This document shows, piece by piece, positions 1 through 6,353 of a stretch of DNA of 8,702 bases. This DNA comes from Paracoccaceae bacterium (GTDB taxonomy: Bacteria; Pseudomonadota; Alphaproteobacteria; Rhodobacterales; Rhodobacteraceae): contig NVXA01000005.1 of NCBI GenBank assembly GCA_002746395.1, forward strand, positions 199,549 through 208,250. The letters run 5' to 3'. The position numbers were made by a program, and so were the translations under genes. Within the stretch, counting starts at the first letter, position 1, and every line of letters starts with the position of its first letter. The notes under the pieces are model-generated. The model was given only the letters and a program-made list of their open reading frames with translations, was not told the DNA's origin and ran no database searches.

Positions 1-1494
1 TGAATAACGCGGTTCTGGCCCCGCATTTACTTCAACAAGATCAGGCGAACGCAATGCATCATCCGCTGCAATGCGTAATCTTGTGGGATCAGGAACATAT
101 TGCACCAAAGCGCGCAGAATATCCGCTCGTGTGAAGGCTTCCTTCTTATCCGCGATCACTTCCAGAATATGTGCCGGATCACACGCAACCTTTTCGGCAA
201 TAGAAAGCCTGTCTTCATCGGGCTGAATGATAAGCGGTTGCGCGGGATCATATTCAGGGCGCAAAGGCACCGGCTCAGGACTGAATTCCACGTCCGGCAA
301 TCTTGCACCGATATCACGTTGTACGGATTTGGCGTTCAGTTCACGGTGATATTCAAATTGCTCAAATTCATATTGCAGAGCGCGGCGAGCTTTCAGATGG
401 CGTTGAATAAGGGTTTGTTGTTCACGCAGATCACGCCGCGACGCGTCACTGATCTGGATTTCATTCTCCGCACAGAAACGCTGATATGCCCCGGTCATTT
501 TCGCCCACGCCGCCTTCAAACCCGTTGGCAGGGTTTCCGTGCGGGCAGTGGCTTCCACGGTAAGGCGAGTCTGTTGCATATCACGCAGAGCTTCACGTTC
601 ATCACGTTGCACAGCCACTAATGAACCACGTTTTTGTTCAAGTATTTCTTTGCGCTGTTCAGCTTGTGCGGCAACACGTTGCTGAGTTTCAAAATCCTCA
701 GCGTTAAAACTACGGGACAGAATGGCGATGGCTTCTTCGACATTTGGTAGGCCTTCAAGATCACCTAAACGCGCCCGCACTTCTTTGGTTTTGACACCAA
801 CCCAACGCGCAATGGCGTAAACCTCACCTGCCGTATCTACCGCAACAAATCCACGCCGATCCCCCCGTGCCAGAACAAACCCCTGTTCTTTCAGGGCATG
901 CGCAAACGCGGTGCGGGAATCCGACCCAGCCCAACATTTCTGGAACATTTCTTTCAACGCGCGCGCGTCGCGTTTGACACGTTTGGCCTGTTGCGCTTCC
1001 GCTTGCGAATGATTTAGCGGATCACGGTCAGCAAAATCTTCCAACCCGCGCGGCATATCCCAGCCCTGTTCCAGATAAATTTGGCGTGAGAGTTCGGTTA
1101 GTTTCAGTTTGAAATGCGGCAGGTTGATTGCTTTCATCTTTGCCGCATCAATCCGCGACCAAACACAATGTGCATGCCTGCGACCCTGCTTTTCGTGAAA
1201 GACAATCGCACGAGGCTGGCCAACCAAGCCCATCTTGGCTTCGATCCGCGAAATTACATCTTCAAAAATTTCGACCGGTACATTTTCCAATTCCGGCGGG
1301 TTCAGACTGAGCGAAAACAAAAACTGCTTACAGCGCGTCCCCTTGGAAATCGCATAGGTCTCTTTGAACGCACCCGCTAAATCATCAGCGACAAAGCCGC
1401 TGATCTCATGCAATTCCACATGTTCGTTTTCGGGTTTCAGCAGATGCACAGCCAGTTGCATCCCGCCGCCACGTTGAGAGGCTTTCAGAATCAT
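1..1494 (-). CDS. Relaxase / mobilisation nuclease, N-terminal 498 residues (runs off left edge)
   Basis: This gene nicks and carries plasmid DNA during conjugative mobilisation. The frame has no stop from the ATG at 1494 to base 1, so it is partial at its 3' end. The N-terminus contains QRGGG (7-11), then ENEHVELHE (22-30), a typical relaxase start. The metal-binding histidine motif is HEKQGRRHAH (100-109, His100/107/109) followed by VWSRID. Residues about 265-380 are charged and helix-rich (EQRKEILEQKR and similar), probably coiled coil. The end, FTRADILRAL (454-463) to PEPRYS, resembles the stretch that precedes the helicase domain of TraA/TrwC-type relaxases, so a fused helicase probably lies outside the window. 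The first tyrosine is Tyr47; no tyrosine occurs where motif I normally places the catalytic one. The gene follows mobC by 4 nt and is surely co-transcribed with it. Relaxase identity is secure; the MOB subfamily is not assigned. Confidence 0.9.
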   Translation of the reverse strand, partial: MILKASQRGGGMQLAVHLLKPENEHVELHEISGFVADDLAGAFKETYAISKGTRCKQFLFSLSLNPPELENVPVEIFEDVISRIEAKMGLVGQPRAIVFHEKQGRRHAHCVWSRIDAAKMKAINLPHFKLKLTELSRQIYLEQGWDMPRGLEDFADRDPLNHSQAEAQQAKRVKRDARALKEMFQKCWAGSDSRTAFAHALKEQGFVLARGDRRGFVAVDTAGEVYAIARWVGVKTKEVRARLGDLEGLPNVEEAIAILSRSFNAEDFETQQRVAAQAEQRKEILEQKRGSLVAVQRDEREALRDMQQTRLTVEATARTETLPTGLKAAWAKMTGAYQRFCAENEIQISDASRRDLREQQTLIQRHLKARRALQYEFEQFEYHRELNAKSVQRDIGARLPDVEFSPEPVPLRPEYDPAQPLIIQPDEDRLSIAEKVACDPAHILEVIADKKEAFTRADILRALVQYVPDPTRLRIAADDALRSPDLVEVNAGPEPRYS

Positions 1495-1498
1495 TGGA

Positions 1499-1942
1499 TT
1501 AAACTTCGATCAGGCCGAGCGCGGAAACCAGTTCATCCCGCATCAAGCGCACATATGTGTAGGTTTCATCAAGCTTAGCGAGGGAAGTATCGTCCATAAT
1601 CAGGGAACCCATATTCGCCTTATGCGCCAGTTGGTTCAGATTGTTGGCAATCCGTGATGCACCCAGCAAAGCCAAAGCCCGCGCCATCGCTTCCTGATCC
1701 TTCACCGGCATATGTGAGCGCCGTTTCCGTCGCGTGGCATCGCCTGCAAAAATGCATTTGCGAATATAGGCACTGACAGACATACCCGCAGCCATTGATT
1801 TCAGGCGTTCGCGTTCTTCATCCGTTACACGCAGGGTTATTGGCGATTGGGATGGCTTCTCTTGTTTCGGAACTGCCTGCGCTTCACCCTGAAACGCAGA
1901 CCTGATATCAATCGCAGCCTTTATGTTTTCTGAGCGGTTCAT
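1499..1942 (-). CDS. mobC: MobC-family mobilisation accessory protein
   Basis: This 147-residue protein is probably the oriT-binding partner of the downstream relaxase, helping to open DNA at the nick site and perhaps autoregulating the mob operon. Residues 34-66 (PITLRVTDEERERLKSMAAGM, then SVSAYIRKCIF) look like a ribbon-helix-helix DNA-binding unit: a beta strand followed by two helices. Residues 83-145 carry the MobC core with LLGASRIANNLNQLAHKAN (92-110). The length is normal for the family. The stop lies 4 nt before the relaxase ATG. The ATG at 1942 overlaps the stop of a weak upstream ORF as ATGA. A G-run about nine bases upstream may serve as a poor Shine-Dalgarno. Confidence 0.87.
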   Translation of the reverse strand: MNRSENIKAAIDIRSAFQGEAQAVPKQEKPSQSPITLRVTDEERERLKSMAAGMSVSAYIRKCIFAGDATRRKRRSHMPVKDQEAMARALALLGASRIANNLNQLAHKANMGSLIMDDTSLAKLDETYTYVRLMRDELVSALGLIEV

Positions 1943-2280
1943 AGTGAAGGCCCCCGCAAACGAGGTGCTGGAGGCGTTCTGGATTCTGAGCTGGGGATAT
2001 CCATCTCAATTCCCTTGAGGTGGCTCTCCCATTCTTCTAAAACTTCAAATAGAGAGTTCGAGGTTACTCCCTCTAACTCCGCCATTTCACACTTTCCTAT
2101 GTGAAGACCCTCTAACACCTTGAATGGTAAGGTAGTTTTTGGGGTTCGAAGTCCTTCATTTCGGTAACTTATGATACGCTCGAAAATGGTCAGTTTTGGC
2201 ACTATTCGTTCAGGCGCCAACGGATCAGATATCGATAGCCTACAAGGGTTTACAAAGGAACTGATAGCGAGTTCGAACAA
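1939..2280 (-). CDS. Doubtful small ORF upstream of mobC, hypothetical
   Basis: This is a 113-codon open frame with a TTG start and no convincing ribosome-binding site. It ends in an ATGA overlap with mobC. I do not recognise the protein. The middle is moderately acidic (ELEGVTSNSLFEVLEEWESHL) and the C-terminus is proline/arginine-rich (RTPPAPRLRGPSL). There is no signal peptide or membrane segment. The overlap would suit translational coupling to mobC. However, the base composition is lower in GC than in neighbouring genes and nothing in the protein looks conserved, so it may just be an open stretch of the mob leader or oriT region. Confidence 0.25.
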   Translation of the reverse strand: MFELAISSFVNPCRLSISDPLAPERIVPKLTIFERIISYRNEGLRTPKTTLPFKVLEGLHIGKCEMAELEGVTSNSLFEVLEEWESHLKGIEMDIPSSESRTPPAPRLRGPSL

Positions 2281-2345
2281 TCATCAAAGCTACGCATTGT
2301 TCTGGCAGGGAAAGCAGTAAATACTTACCATGAACTGCAAGCTGT

Positions 2346-2362
2346 GTTTTGTATTACAAAAC
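2346..2362. repeat. Perfect 8-bp inverted repeat around a single base, mob leader
   Basis: The sequence GTTTTGTATTACAAAAC consists of two perfect 8-bp arms flanking one central T. With a G-T wobble the arms extend to 2344-2364. It lies about 400 bases upstream of mobC and outside any credible gene. Its compact near-symmetric form fits an operator for a dimeric regulator, possibly a ribbon-helix-helix protein such as MobC, or part of an origin of transfer. It is not followed by a T-run as a terminator would be. Confidence 0.5.
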
Positions 2363-2371
2363 GCTTGGCAA

Positions 2372-2392
2372 GGGAGACGCTGGCGCTCTCCC
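2372..2392. repeat. Inverted repeat GGGAGA/TCTCCC, candidate oriT hairpin
   Basis: GGGAGA (2372-2377) and TCTCCC (2387-2392) form a 6-bp stem around CGCTGGCGC, whose own CGC/GCG can extend the pairing with a bulge. It sits only 9 bases from the A/T palindrome at 2346-2362, upstream of mobC and the relaxase, where transfer origins usually lie. Just beyond it is GTATCCCTCTAG (2396-2407). The element ATCCCTC(G)CTAG recurs at 2468-2479. No nick-site consensus can be assigned with certainty. Confidence 0.4.
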
Positions 2393-2499
2393 GTTGTATC
2401 CCTCTAGTGCAAAGCAGACCAAAGGGTATTGGACCTTTTACCGGCCTTATGACCGTATCGGCGGTTCATCCCTCGCTAGAAGACTTTACTCTCCCCGCC

Positions 2500-2646
2500 C
2501 TATAACTCGAGCCAACTGTTTGCCAGTTTGCTACCGTCAGCTAGCAGCCCCTCTTTGCCAGCCTTAAGGACCTGCCCGTTCAGCAGCTGCGCAAACAGGT
2601 CATCGTCAACACGGTCCGCCAATCCCATCTCTTCAGCCGCCTTGCC
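2500..2646 (-). other. Unrecognised open fragment beyond the IS5 remnant
   Basis: After the transposase-like DTLGF, the same frame continues open to a TAG, reading GFGKAAEEMGLADRVDDDLF and on to ANSWLEL. This does not look like the continuation of an IS5-type transposase, which normally goes on to a QDRDG motif. I do not recognise the segment. It may be another piece of an old mobile element joined to the remnant, or random open sequence. Confidence 0.25.
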
Positions 2647-2783
2647 AAACCCGAGCGTGTCGGTGCAATATGGCGCTTGCGCCCCTTGATCCGTTTGCCC
2701 GGCCCGCACCATAGCCCGATACCCCGCCACTTTCCGTTGTTCTTATGGACTGGCTGTTCACAACGCCTGCCGTCAGCTGGGCA
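2647..2783 (-). pseudogene. IS5-family transposase remnant with two frameshifts
   Basis: Stitching three frames together gives GRAAQLTAGVVNSQSIRTTE, then SGGVSGYGAG, GKRIKGRKRHIA and TDTLGF. This is the central DDE region of IS5/IS427-type transposases (family pattern: DSQSVKTTE, GYDAGKKIKGRKRHI, DTLG). The frame breaks near 2697, where CGGGC is duplicated (CGGGCCGGGC, +5), and near 2663, where GCACC stands for an expected GCAACC (-1). The expected catalytic Asp of DSQS reads Asn (VVNSQS). N- and C-terminal parts are absent and no terminal repeats were found, so the element is dead. Confidence 0.75.
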
Positions 2784-2924
2784 GCCCTCCCACCCCATCG
2801 CCACCTGTATAATCCCGTGCAGTTCGCGCAGCGTGGTCGTTGAAGGCACCAATAACCGCCAGATCATTGGGCTGATCCCAAGAAGGCGGATTTTCAGTTG
2901 TAGAATTTGTGGCGCATCTGACAT
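2784..2924 (-). pseudogene. Truncated pRiA4b ORF-3-like gene (5' 47 codons)
   Basis: The ATG at 2924 opens MSDAPQILQLKIRLLGISPM followed by IWRLLVPSTTTLRELHGIIQ and VAMGWEG. This matches the N-terminus of the plasmid pRiA4b ORF-3-like family, also annotated as IS1096-element passenger TnpR-like protein. Full-length members are usually well over 150 residues. Here homology stops at residue 47, exactly where IS5-transposase-like coding begins in another frame, so the gene was cut and joined to IS debris. An AGGA seven bases before the ATG may be its old ribosome-binding site. It lies 71 nt downstream of arsA in the same direction but is unlikely to be part of the arsenic function. Confidence 0.7.
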
Positions 2925-2995
2925 CCTAAATTCCTGCCACCTTCAGCCAAAAAACATAACTGCCCCACGCTTTGCGGTACTCTCCTTTCTCGCGT

Positions 2996-4762
2996 TCAAG
3001 CCGCCGTAGCCGTTTGCGCAACCGCACAAAGCGCCTGCAATCTATCTGCACCAACCGGTTCTTTGGCTTGCATGGGCACCACTGCGTATTGCGTGGAAAG
3101 ATCCTCGCGCACCATGGCAATTTGCACTTGCTCGGCCCGCGCCCTTTTTTGCAAAATCGGTTGCGTGGTTGTGGCCGCCGCAAGGCTCGCATTCACAATC
3201 CAGCCCCACGGCACAATGCCCGCGCGCTTCAGGTCTTCCTGCAAATGCGCAGCTTCCAGCACAGGCGTGGTTTCGGGCAGTGTCACGATCATTATCTTGG
3301 TCTGATCGGGATCTTGCAAGCGCATCATCGGGGTAATGAGCTTGGCCTGTACGTCCTCGCCTTGGTGGCGCATAATGTCCTTATGATAAGAGCCCGTAGC
3401 ATCGAGTAACAGCAATGTGTGGCCCGTGGGTGCGGTATCCATAATCACAAAATGGCGGCTGCTTTCACGAATAACCTTGGAAAACGCCTGAAACACCGCG
3501 ATCTCTTCGGTGCAGGGCGAGCGCAGGTCTTCTTCCAGCATGGCGCGGGCTTGGTCGTCCAAATCCTTGCCTTTAGTCGCCATAATGTGCGCGTGATATT
3601 TGGCGGTTTCGGCCTCGGGGTCTATCCGGCTCACCGTTAGGTTTGGCTGGTCGCCGCTCAGGGTTTCGGTGATGTGCGCCGCTGGGTCAGTGGTGGTCAG
3701 CAGCACCTCATGGCCCCGCGCGGCCAGCTCTGTGGCCACGGCGGCTGCCATAGTGGTTTTGCCCACGCCGCCTTTGCCCATAAACATCACCAGGCCTTTG
3801 CCGGGGGTTTCTATGCCATCTACGAGCGTGCCAAGCTCAGGGAAATCACGGTGCTCTACCGCAACTTCCGCTTCCGGCGTGTCATCCGCGCCTGCCGCAA
3901 AGCGCTTCAGCGCCTCAAGGCCCACGAGGTTTTCCGAGCGCAGCGGGAATATTTTGCGCGGAAGCGCTGCCACTTCGGCGGTCATACCTGCCAGCGCGTC
4001 TTCATCGCGCTTTAGCAAGGCTGCCGCCAAAGGGTCCCCCCCCGTTTCGGTTGGCATCATGCCGTTAATCGCAAGCTGCTGGTTTTTAATGCCGATCGAG
4101 GCCAGCTCCCCAGACGTGCGCGCCACCTCATTCAGGGCTGACTCCCGTGGCCGTGCCACCAGAATCATACGCGTAGTATCCCCGTCTGAAAGACGGTCAA
4201 CCGCCGCTGCATACTTATCCCGCTGCTTTTCCAAGCCAGCCAAGGGGCCGAGGCAGGAAGCATCGCCCTTGCCCTCTTCGAGAAAACCAGACCACGCGCC
4301 GGGCAGCTTGAGCATCCGGATAGTGTGGCCCGTCGGCGCGGTGTCAAACACTACGTTGTCATATTTTGCCAACAGGTCATTATCTGTCAGCAGCGCGGTA
4401 AACTCGTCAAAGGCCGCAATTTCAACGGTGCAAGCGCCTGAAAGCTGCTCTTCAATGCTACGAAGCGCATCTTCTGGCAGCAGGCCCCGCATTGGGCCAA
4501 CAATGCGCTCGCGGTAGGCCGCAGCACTTTCTTCAGGGTTAATCTCGATGGCGGAAAGGTTTTCAACATCGTTGATTGGGGTGATTTTATTGCCAATATC
4601 AGTGGCAAAAACCTGCCCGACGTTAGACGCCGGATCAGTGCTAACCAGCAGCACCTTTTTGCCATCAGCCGCGAGGCTCAGCGCTGTGGTGCAGGCAAGC
4701 GAGGTTTTGCCCACGCCACCTTTGCCAGTAAAAAACGTAAATTTTGGAAGAGAATCAAACAT
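2996..4762 (-). CDS. arsA: ArsA arsenite-stimulated ATPase
   Basis: ArsA is the cytoplasmic ATPase that normally couples ATP hydrolysis to As(III)/Sb(III) extrusion through a membrane permease. The 588-residue protein has the normal full length with two homologous halves. Walker A loops GKGGVGKT lie at 13-20 and 329-336, and the paired signature DTAPTGHT at 140-147 and 442-449. Metalloid-ligand cysteines are present: Cys111 (SGACTVEIAAF), Cys170 (ASCLGPLAGLE) and Cys417 (SPCTEEIAVF), equivalent to the three ligands of the E. coli plasmid protein. An AGGA seven bases before the ATG supports the start. It is the last gene of the operon, 23 nt after arsD. No ArsB or Acr3 permease lies beside it, so its partner is elsewhere or unusual. 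No clear terminator was seen after its stop. Confidence 0.96.
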   Translation of the reverse strand: MFDSLPKFTFFTGKGGVGKTSLACTTALSLAADGKKVLLVSTDPASNVGQVFATDIGNKITPINDVENLSAIEINPEESAAAYRERIVGPMRGLLPEDALRSIEEQLSGACTVEIAAFDEFTALLTDNDLLAKYDNVVFDTAPTGHTIRMLKLPGAWSGFLEEGKGDASCLGPLAGLEKQRDKYAAAVDRLSDGDTTRMILVARPRESALNEVARTSGELASIGIKNQQLAINGMMPTETGGDPLAAALLKRDEDALAGMTAEVAALPRKIFPLRSENLVGLEALKRFAAGADDTPEAEVAVEHRDFPELGTLVDGIETPGKGLVMFMGKGGVGKTTMAAAVATELAARGHEVLLTTTDPAAHITETLSGDQPNLTVSRIDPEAETAKYHAHIMATKGKDLDDQARAMLEEDLRSPCTEEIAVFQAFSKVIRESSRHFVIMDTAPTGHTLLLLDATGSYHKDIMRHQGEDVQAKLITPMMRLQDPDQTKIMIVTLPETTPVLEAAHLQEDLKRAGIVPWGWIVNASLAAATTTQPILQKRARAEQVQIAMVREDLSTQYAVVPMQAKEPVGADRLQALCAVAQTATAA

Positions 4763-4785
4763 AGGGATATCCTAAGAAAGAGAGA

Positions 4786-5166
4786 TTAGCAGCAGCCGGA
4801 TGAGGCTTCGGATTCGTCATTGCCGCCACAACAGCCTGACGATTTAACTTCGGTTTCAGCAAAAGCCACGCCCGCCCAGCCTGCCAGCTCAGCACGGTCT
4901 GGAAAGCGGCCTTGGGAGCGGCTTTCACCATCAACGAGTATCACAGGCAGGCCATCCACCCCGTCAGAATCAAGCACCGCTTTAATTTTGGGATTAGTCG
5001 CAAATTCCATTGGTTCATTGGAGATATTAATGCGCTTTACCTCAACACCTTCGGATTTAAGCCAATCCAGATCGGCGGCGAAGTTAACCAAGCGTTGGTC
5101 AACATCTGCGCCACAAATTCCGGTAGAGCAGCACATTGCGGGGTCATAAACGGTTAGGGTTGTCAT
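4786..5166 (-). CDS. arsD: ArsD arsenic metallochaperone
   Basis: ArsD delivers As(III) to ArsA and can also act as a weak repressor. The 126-residue protein has the thioredoxin-like family start TVYDPAMCCSTGICG, with the essential Cys12, Cys13 and Cys18. The conserved DGLPVILVDG segment lies at 71-80. Two further vicinal pairs end the protein, Cys112-113 and Cys125-126, as in the longer ArsD forms. The ATG overlaps the stop of the upstream C-S lyase gene by one base (TAATG), and a GGAG seven bases upstream lies inside that gene, so translation is probably coupled. arsA follows after 23 nt, the usual arsD-arsA pairing. Confidence 0.96.
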   Translation of the reverse strand: MTTLTVYDPAMCCSTGICGADVDQRLVNFAADLDWLKSEGVEVKRINISNEPMEFATNPKIKAVLDSDGVDGLPVILVDGESRSQGRFPDRAELAGWAGVAFAETEVKSSGCCGGNDESEASSGCC

Positions 5167-6353
5167 TATAAATCTCCATCATTGATTTGAGAAAGTGCGG
5201 TTGTAAGTTGGGCAAGAGCTGCCCTCAGTTTTGTACGCGTGCAGGCAATATTTAGGCGGGCAAATCCCTCGCCCTCAGCGCCAAAAGCCTGCCCACGGGT
5301 TACGGCCCAGCCAGCTTGGCCACGCAGAAATTTGGTGAGGTCTTCAGGGCCTAGCTCCATGGCGCGAAAATCTAGCCAAAGGAGGAACGTGCCTTCGGGC
5401 TCTGTCATTTGAACGGATTTCAACGGGGCCAGAGCCTCCCGCACCAGCGCAACATTGCCCGCCAGATAGCCCAAAACATCATCAAGCCAAGGGCCGCCCT
5501 CAGCGTAAGCTGCCGTCATCGCTGCGCTAGCAAAAGCGTTGTTTTTGTTAACCGTCAGGCGGCTGTTTTCCACCTGAAACGCCTTGCGGCGGACCTCGTT
5601 GCTAATCACCGTAAACGCCGAACAGCACGCCGCAATATTAAAACTTTTGGCGGGAGAAAGGCAGGTGATTGAATTGTCGGCGTAGGCGAGACCAAGCGCC
5701 GCGAAGGGCGTATAATCATGGCCTTCAAAGGTAATATCGCCGTGGATTTCATCGGACACCACCAGCACATTATGGCGGGCGCAAATATCGCCGAGCTTTT
5801 GCAACTCAGCCCGCGTCCAAACCCGCCCAACCGGGTTATGCGGGTTGCACAGATAGATCATTTTGGCCTTTGGATCGGCGGCAAGGGCTTCAATCCCCTC
5901 AAAATCCATCGTGTAGCGGCCATCTTTCAGAATGAGCGGATTGCGCAGAATTTCACGGCCATTTTCTTCCAGAATGTCGTAGAAATCAAAGAACACCGGC
6001 GGCTGCACGATCACACCTTCACCGGCTTTGGTGAAGATCGAAGCCGCAATGGCCAAGGAATTCAAAATGTTGGGCGAGCGCAAGACATGGCTAGCGTCAA
6101 TCACCCAACCATGGCGGCTTTTCATCCAGCCCGTGAGGGCGGGCATCAATCCAGCCGGCACGGTTTCATAGCCAAAAACACCGTGATCAAGCCGCGCTTG
6201 CAGGGCGGCGCGCACGGGCGGGGGGGCCATGAAATCCATATCGGCCACGCCAGCGGGAAACAGGTTTTCACCATCTGCGCCCAACACCATTTTGTGGGTT
6301 TTGAGGGCTGGAACTTCGCGGCGGTCTATTTCTATGTCAAACTGGCTTGGCAA
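5166..6353 (-). CDS. MalY/PatB-family PLP-dependent C-S lyase or aminotransferase
   Basis: This 395-residue protein is a fold-type I PLP enzyme of the MalY/PatB class. Members typically split C-S bonds (cystathionine or cysteine-S-conjugate beta-lyase) and release a thiol, pyruvate and ammonia. Visible motifs are FDIEIDRR (5-12), VADMDF (36-41), CNPHNPVG (169-176), SDEIHGD (200-206) with the cofactor-binding Asp201, SPAKSFNI with the Schiff-base Lys236, and the carboxylate-binding Arg366 in FARLNIAC. A vicinal Cys243-Cys244 pair follows the lysine closely. The start is a TTG with a strong GGAGG six bases upstream, inside the end of the channel gene (17-nt overlap). The next in-frame ATG, at residue 22, would remove conserved sequence. 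It overlaps arsD by one base. Enzyme class is secure; the substrate and the link to arsenic are not known. Confidence 0.88.
   Translation of the reverse strand: MPSQFDIEIDRREVPALKTHKMVLGADGENLFPAGVADMDFMAPPPVRAALQARLDHGVFGYETVPAGLMPALTGWMKSRHGWVIDASHVLRSPNILNSLAIAASIFTKAGEGVIVQPPVFFDFYDILEENGREILRNPLILKDGRYTMDFEGIEALAADPKAKMIYLCNPHNPVGRVWTRAELQKLGDICARHNVLVVSDEIHGDITFEGHDYTPFAALGLAYADNSITCLSPAKSFNIAACCSAFTVISNEVRRKAFQVENSRLTVNKNNAFASAAMTAAYAEGGPWLDDVLGYLAGNVALVREALAPLKSVQMTEPEGTFLLWLDFRAMELGPEDLTKFLRGQAGWAVTRGQAFGAEGEGFARLNIACTRTKLRAALAQLTTALSQINDGDL

Larger units (their letters stand above)
2281..2499. other. Non-coding mob leader, possible origin of transfer region
   Basis: I see no credible gene here. 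The stretch holds the two inverted repeats at 2346-2362 and 2372-2392, a short direct repeat ATCCCTC(G)CTAG (2398-2407 and 2468-2479), and a weak AAAGG/CCTTT dyad near 2420-2437. Together with its place between the mob genes and IS debris this suggests oriT and mob regulation, by position and structure only. No clear sigma-70 promoter toward mobC was found. Confidence 0.35.

Noticed and set aside
100..621. Plus-strand open frame of 173 codons
   Set aside because: It is antisense to the relaxase frame, which has clear family motifs; the plus-strand product has no recognisable features.
2420..2437. AAAGG/CCTTT dyad as a rho-independent terminator
   Set aside because: The stem is only five pairs and no proper T-run follows.
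2461..2480. GGTTCATCCC resembling a tRNA T-loop
   Set aside because: No acceptor, D or anticodon stems can be formed around it.
2349..2567. Plus-strand open frame of 72 codons
   Set aside because: It starts inside the palindrome, has no ribosome-binding site and no recognisable content.
2500..2646. IS256-type transposase N-terminus in the KEGLLADGSKLA stretch
   Set aside because: The resemblance to the family's GEDGLLKxLTK motif is too short and not backed by neighbouring sequence.
3600..4517. Plus-strand open frame of 305 codons, Ser/Ala/Arg-rich
   Set aside because: It is the mirror of arsA, and its composition is what reverse reading of GC-rich coding DNA gives.
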